DNA of 8,996 bases, taken from NCBI GenBank assembly GCA_945614335.1, contig CALZAP010000036.1, forward strand, positions 1-8,996, read 5' to 3'. The stretch is from an uncultured Prevotella sp. (GTDB taxonomy: Bacteria > Bacteroidota > Bacteroidia > Bacteroidales > Bacteroidaceae). The notes under the pieces are model-generated. The model searched no databases. It had not been told where the DNA came from and saw only the letters and a list, made by a program, of their open reading frames with translations. Below are positions 7,701 through 8,996 of the stretch, piece after piece. Position 1 is the first letter of the stretch. Each line of letters begins with the position of its first letter. The translations under genes were made by a program, and so were the position numbers.

Positions 7701-8245
7701 TGTACTATCCCGGTCGCATCAAACAAATGATGGAGCGGCAGGAAAACGACCTGCAGATGGGCGAGACGCTCGAGGTCGTGGAGTATTACAAGCATGTTTA
7801 TACCATGCTCTGCAGTCAGGCCGTAAGCCAGATCAGCGCCACGTCGTTTGCCATGCGCCGCATGCCGGTGGAACAACTGCTGAGTGGCTACGACGCGTCT
7901 GGCGACACCACAGCCGTGGTCGTATGCAACGAGTATCTCATCCGCCGCCTTCTACGTGTGGTCGACGGCCTGTCAGTGGGCGGCGTCAAGCAAGTGGAGG
8001 TGAAAGCCTCAAAGTCAGGCTACGTACATTTCACAGCCCGTTTGTCGGCCCTTGTCTACCCGGTAGACCTCGACTTCGTTTACACCGACATCACAGAGCA
8101 AAGCATCCCCTACCTTCTTTGCCGTCAGATAATGCGAGAGCACTCCGAAGCCACCGGCCGCCGCGCCTGCGGAATGGAGGCACTTAACAGGAATGGCGAA
8201 TCCGCCGAAATCAGTTTCCTCCTTCCGGTCGCTCATCATCAATAA
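4700..8245 (+). CDS. Large membrane TPR / histidine-kinase-like signalling protein with two kinase-like halves
   Basis: This is an 1181-residue protein. Residues 1-33 are a lipoprotein signal peptide: basic n-region, hydrophobic core, lipobox LSAC with Cys33. Residues 40-400 are helical and TPR-like, probably periplasmic. A membrane segment spans 411-431, followed by a coiled coil (432-495) and an H-box-like helix (497-517) with no histidine at the expected place. The HATPase_c domain (about 565-708) keeps an N-box (N610...N615), G1 box DTGCGL (643-648) and G2 box GHGFGL (664-669). A hydrophobic segment at 713-730 opens the second half: a probably periplasmic stretch (731-870), a membrane segment (873-893), a coiled coil (about 920-975), a LKHETMYYP motif with His998, and a degenerate ATPase-like end (1068-1178) lacking clear N and G boxes. 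I recall the Pfam names DUF5112 and DUF5113 for such Bacteroidota proteins. The ATG overlaps the eda stop (TAATG), implying translational coupling. No response regulator is visible nearby. The ligand and kinase activity are unknown. Confidence 0.85.
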   Translation: MFDMPDNVHKNTVSRGIGTFLAGVLCLLSLSACRDHNETYTHFVDKLNETAYAYRYKNLDSTLFYAQKAYDRARHYGDGKAEAINNMAFVYIANMDYEKADSLLKTVATHTDNQVELLVADIQMMRLCQRMSANRLFYDYREKAITRLRRIKEEPAALTPQLSKRMVYAESEMEIVISTYYYYVGQQKRSARAIERIDKSTIAPDTAQYLNYLYNIGSGGILSGASPEEIRQREFEHLVECFALARRSGNIYFEANSLGAIAEHLLDTIARRQLVDNNPAAMKLINPENYPDDDVAGELAVKSLELFETYGDKYQIAGAHRTLASCYMQAGDYEYALDHLHAALADTIVNKAPDLVASVREQMSVAFSAIDDKVSSDYSRNIYLDIQDDTRQDRMLESRAGMLKKSEHQLNMLLAIVVAAILLLITMLWWFNRMYQKRNRNEENRRLLEPLKEWSKGNMEKTKQIDEQYEEITEKMAMVNSALEKNSERNIEQRARISLAISLLPLIDRIINEVRMLHDRKEENCIVEFRKEYVMELIDKINQSNDTLTRWIKLTEGQLSLKPVSFRLQELFDIIAKNKNTFAAKGVELVVNPTSATLKADRILTLFMINTLADNARKFTPKGGKVELDAKEKDGCVEVSVSDTGCGLSDDEKASIFDHKISNGHGFGLMNCKGIIEKYRKTSSRFACATIGVESEKGRGARFFFRLPKGVARTLVALITLALPALMAYATQGSSSAKETDHGRLAANYADSAYYSNIDGHYRKTIDYADSCLHHLNQRYAQLRPDGKDLLKMTSDNTLDLAETRWLADTLDIDFSVIVDIRNETAVAALALHEWQLYRYNNTAFTMLYNQLSADNTLADYCAKMRSSQANKTVAMIFLVMLLLVIPPAYYMLYYRHRLYFRYCEELISSLYAELNSPSPLETKLKQAEKLAESDLPQQLAEVVNTIRTTLAEALEVRKDKEQLIEQASDRLNKAEYESNNLYVCNSILDNCLSTLKHETMYYPGRIKQMMERQENDLQMGETLEVVEYYKHVYTMLCSQAVSQISATSFAMRRMPVEQLLSGYDASGDTTAVVVCNEYLIRRLLRVVDGLSVGGVKQVEVKASKSGYVHFTARLSALVYPVDLDFVYTDITEQSIPYLLCRQIMREHSEATGRRACGMEALNRNGESAEISFLLPVAHHQ

Positions 8246-8298
8246 GCAACTCAAGTTCCTGATTTGTTAAAGCTTTGGAGTTCAGGGAAAATTAAGAA

Positions 8299-8333
8299 TT
8301 AAACTTCCGAACCAACGGTCACTGGCCGAAGGG
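8299..8333 (+). repeat. Second copy of the candidate dispersed repeat
   Basis: TTAAACTTCCGAACCAACGG followed by CCGAAGGG resembles the minus strand of bases 1-33, with an extra 8-9 bp in the middle. It is 54 bp beyond the stop of the large signalling gene. The surrounding 8246-8390 holds no open frame with coding character that I can recognise. Confidence 0.3.
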
Positions 8334-8362
8334 TAAAGGGGTTCCTTGAGCTTTGCGAAAAA

Positions 8363-8382
8363 AGTTGAGTAATTATTCAACT
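8363..8382. other. 20-bp near-perfect palindrome
   Basis: AGTTGAGTAATTATTCAACT is self-complementary across all ten base pairs if one G-T pair is allowed. It sits between the large gene's stop and the terminators, so it could be a protein-binding site or an AT-rich hairpin. Its left arm lies in AAAAGTTGAGT (8360-8370), which is repeated exactly at 121-131. Confidence 0.5.
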
Positions 8383-8391
8383 GTCACTCGT

Positions 8392-8427
8392 AAAAAAAAA
8401 CAGGAGCCACGTTGATGGTGGCTCCTG
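8392..8427 (-). terminator. Intrinsic terminator of the leftward smalltalk transcript
   Basis: A perfect 10-bp stem (CAGGAGCCAC at 8401-8410 with GTGGCTCCTG at 8418-8427, 7-nt loop) is followed on the minus strand by nine T residues (8400 down to 8392). This is a canonical Rho-independent terminator, 33 bp beyond the stop codon of the small peptide gene. Confidence 0.9.
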
Positions 8428-8433
8428 TCTATT

Positions 8434-8457
8434 AGCTGCATGCCGCAGCTTTTTTTT
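8434..8457 (+). terminator. Intrinsic terminator of the rightward kdgK operon
   Basis: AGCTGC (8434-8439) pairs with GCAGCT (8445-8450) across a 5-nt loop, with an additional inner pairing possible, and is followed by a run of eight T residues (8450-8457). It reads in the direction of the large signalling gene, about 190 bp after its stop, and would end that transcript. The 3-prime end of the T tract lies 2 bp from the stop codon of the opposing peptide gene. Confidence 0.75.
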
Positions 8458-8459
8458 GT

Positions 8460-8582
8460 CTAAAGGTATGCGTTAGCTCCCATGCATGAAGTCACGCCGA
8501 GCGTAGTCGCGATGGCCGACAAGGCCGCTACAATCAGCTGGAGCACCAGCTTCCAAGTGTTGGATTTATTCGTTGTACTCAT
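8460..8582 (-). CDS. Smalltalk-type small membrane peptide (40 aa)
   Basis: A 40-residue open frame runs from ATG at 8582 to TAG at 8460. The sequence has a short polar start (MSTTNKSNTWK), a hydrophobic helix (residues 12-30, LVLQLIVAALSAIATTLGV) and the ending VTSCMGANAYL. The TWK...QLIVAALSAIATTLGVTSC pattern matches what I recall of the 'smalltalk protein' family in Bacteroidales, which is usually encoded just after an HU-like DNA-binding protein. Function is unknown. Cys33 in VTSC resembles a weak lipobox, but the peptide is so short that a single membrane anchor is as likely. The gene follows the B-repeat protein gene on the same strand after 200 bp and is followed at once by a strong terminator, so it is the last gene of that unit. 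It is easily missed because of its size. Confidence 0.85.
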   Translation of the reverse strand: MSTTNKSNTWKLVLQLIVAALSAIATTLGVTSCMGANAYL

Positions 8583-8614
8583 AATTTTTAAAGATTTAAA
8601 TGGTTAATGTTAAA

Positions 8615-8698
8615 GAGGAGTGAGGAGGGAGGAGTGAGGAGTGAGGAGGGAGGAGAGAGGAGTGAGGAGGGAGGAGTGAGGAGAGAGGAGTGAGGAGT
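8615..8698. repeat. Heptanucleotide array, 12 exact GAGGAGN units
   Basis: Twelve consecutive 7-bp units read GAGGAGN on the plus strand with no mismatch in the six fixed bases; the seventh base runs T,G,T,T,G,A,T,G,T,A,T,T. The tract is pure purine except for the T residues in the seventh position. It lies 32 bp upstream of the smalltalk-type gene, on the pyrimidine-rich strand of that transcript. It is not in a coding frame. This and the tract at 8752-8779 make up most of the 200-bp spacer; between them only a weak hairpin (around 8725-8750) is visible. Confidence 0.95.
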
Positions 8699-8751
8699 GA
8701 GAAATGTTTAGAGCCACTTCACGCCGCAAAGCACTCTGGGCTTGCTCGGTA

Positions 8752-8779
8752 TTCTCTACCTTCTACCCTCTTCCCTCTT
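8752..8779 (-). repeat. Degenerate purine heptamer tract, 4 units
   Basis: On the minus strand the units are AAGAGGG, AAGAGGG, TAGAAGG, TAGAGAA, starting 3 bp after the stop of the B-repeat protein gene. The period is again seven, but the purines are on the opposite strand from the 12-unit array, so in the leftward transcript this GA-rich tract is followed by a CU-rich one. Confidence 0.6.
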
Positions 8780-8782
8780 AAA

Positions 8783-8996
8783 CTACTGTCCGAGGTCGTC
8801 GTCGCCACCGTTAGCCGCGAACGTAGCGGTCAAGGTTTCGGCCTCAGCCTTGGTAGTGTACTCACGGCTTGCGTTAGTGTCGCCGTCACTCCACTGCGTG
8901 AACTTATAACCCGACGCAGGCTTCGCCACGATGTTCACCTTAGTACCCTCAGCGTATTCACCGCCGCCCTCAACGGTACCCCAAGCCTCGTTGTTC
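8783..8996 (-). CDS. C-terminal end of an InlB B-repeat protein, probably HU-like DNA-binding protein (partial)
   Basis: An open frame enters from the right edge and stops at TAG (8783-8785), giving 70 visible residues. They form one B-repeat of the divergent InlB type: WGTVEGGGEYAEGTKVNI (5-22), VAKPASGYKFTQWSDGD (23-39), then an ending with LTATFA and an acidic tail GGDDDLGQ. The G-V-G-G-Y-G-V / P-GY-F-W-DG spacing is the family signature. Such repeats usually occur in surface proteins, but in Bacteroidales they are also found at the end of HU-like DNA-binding proteins. The smalltalk-type gene directly downstream makes the HU-like reading more likely. The N-terminal part that would decide this is outside the window. 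Confidence 0.65.
   Translation of the reverse strand, partial: NNEAWGTVEGGGEYAEGTKVNIVAKPASGYKFTQWSDGDTNASREYTTKAEAETLTATFAANGGDDDLGQ

Noticed and set aside
6905..7876. Long open frame of 323 codons on the minus strand inside the large signalling gene
   Set aside because: It is antisense to a frame with clear domain structure, and its translation is rich in His, Val and Gly with no recognisable motifs. Codon bias of the real gene explains its length.
7201..8187. Open frame of 328 codons on the plus strand, in another frame of the signalling gene
   Set aside because: The translation is rich in Arg, His and Pro with low-complexity character, typical of a shifted frame of biased coding sequence. 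The in-frame protein continues with membrane and coiled-coil segments to 8245.
8615..8698. CRISPR array
   Set aside because: Units are 7 bp with no spacers and there are no cas genes; this is a simple tandem array.

Overview
The window looks like chromosomal DNA from the Bacteroidota, most probably a Prevotella-like member of the Bacteroidales. The evidence is: start codons with A-rich leaders and no consistent Shine-Dalgarno site; promoter candidates of the Bacteroidota form TAnnTTTG; a large lipobox-bearing TPR/histidine-kinase-like protein of a kind I associate with this group; and a tiny 'smalltalk'-type peptide, a family I know only from Bacteroidales. No taxonomic search was possible.

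Layout. Bases 1-142 are intergenic and hold a partial dispersed repeat and a purine-rich tandem array. Genes at 143-2759 read leftwards: a LacI-family regulator (1692-2759), then altronate dehydratase uxaA (143-1636). A 198-bp divergent intergenic region (2760-2957) carries back-to-back promoter candidates and possible operator half-sites. Genes at 2958-8245 read rightwards: KDG kinase (kdgK), KDPG aldolase (eda), and an 1181-residue membrane signalling protein whose ATG overlaps the eda stop codon by one base. Bases 8246-8459 hold repeat fragments and two terminator hairpins facing opposite ways, which separate this locus from a leftward module. That module is the C-terminal end of a protein with an InlB-like B-repeat (8783 to the window edge), a 200-bp spacer with heptanucleotide arrays, and a 40-residue smalltalk-like peptide (8460-8582).

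How the genes work together. UxaA dehydrates D-altronate to 2-keto-3-deoxygluconate (KDG), KdgK phosphorylates KDG to KDPG, and Eda splits KDPG into pyruvate and glyceraldehyde-3-phosphate. This is the lower half of galacturonate (pectin) catabolism; uxaB and uxaC are not in the window. The LacI-type regulator between the two arms is the obvious candidate for local control. The 1181-residue protein is translationally tied to eda. It has two kinase-like halves that look complementary: the first keeps an ATP-binding domain but has no histidine at the H-box position, and the second has a histidine in an H-box-like setting but a degenerate ATPase.

The most unusual material is that signalling protein and its coupling to a sugar-acid operon, plus short purine-rich tandem arrays, including 12 exact GAGGAGN heptamers, in three different intergenic gaps.
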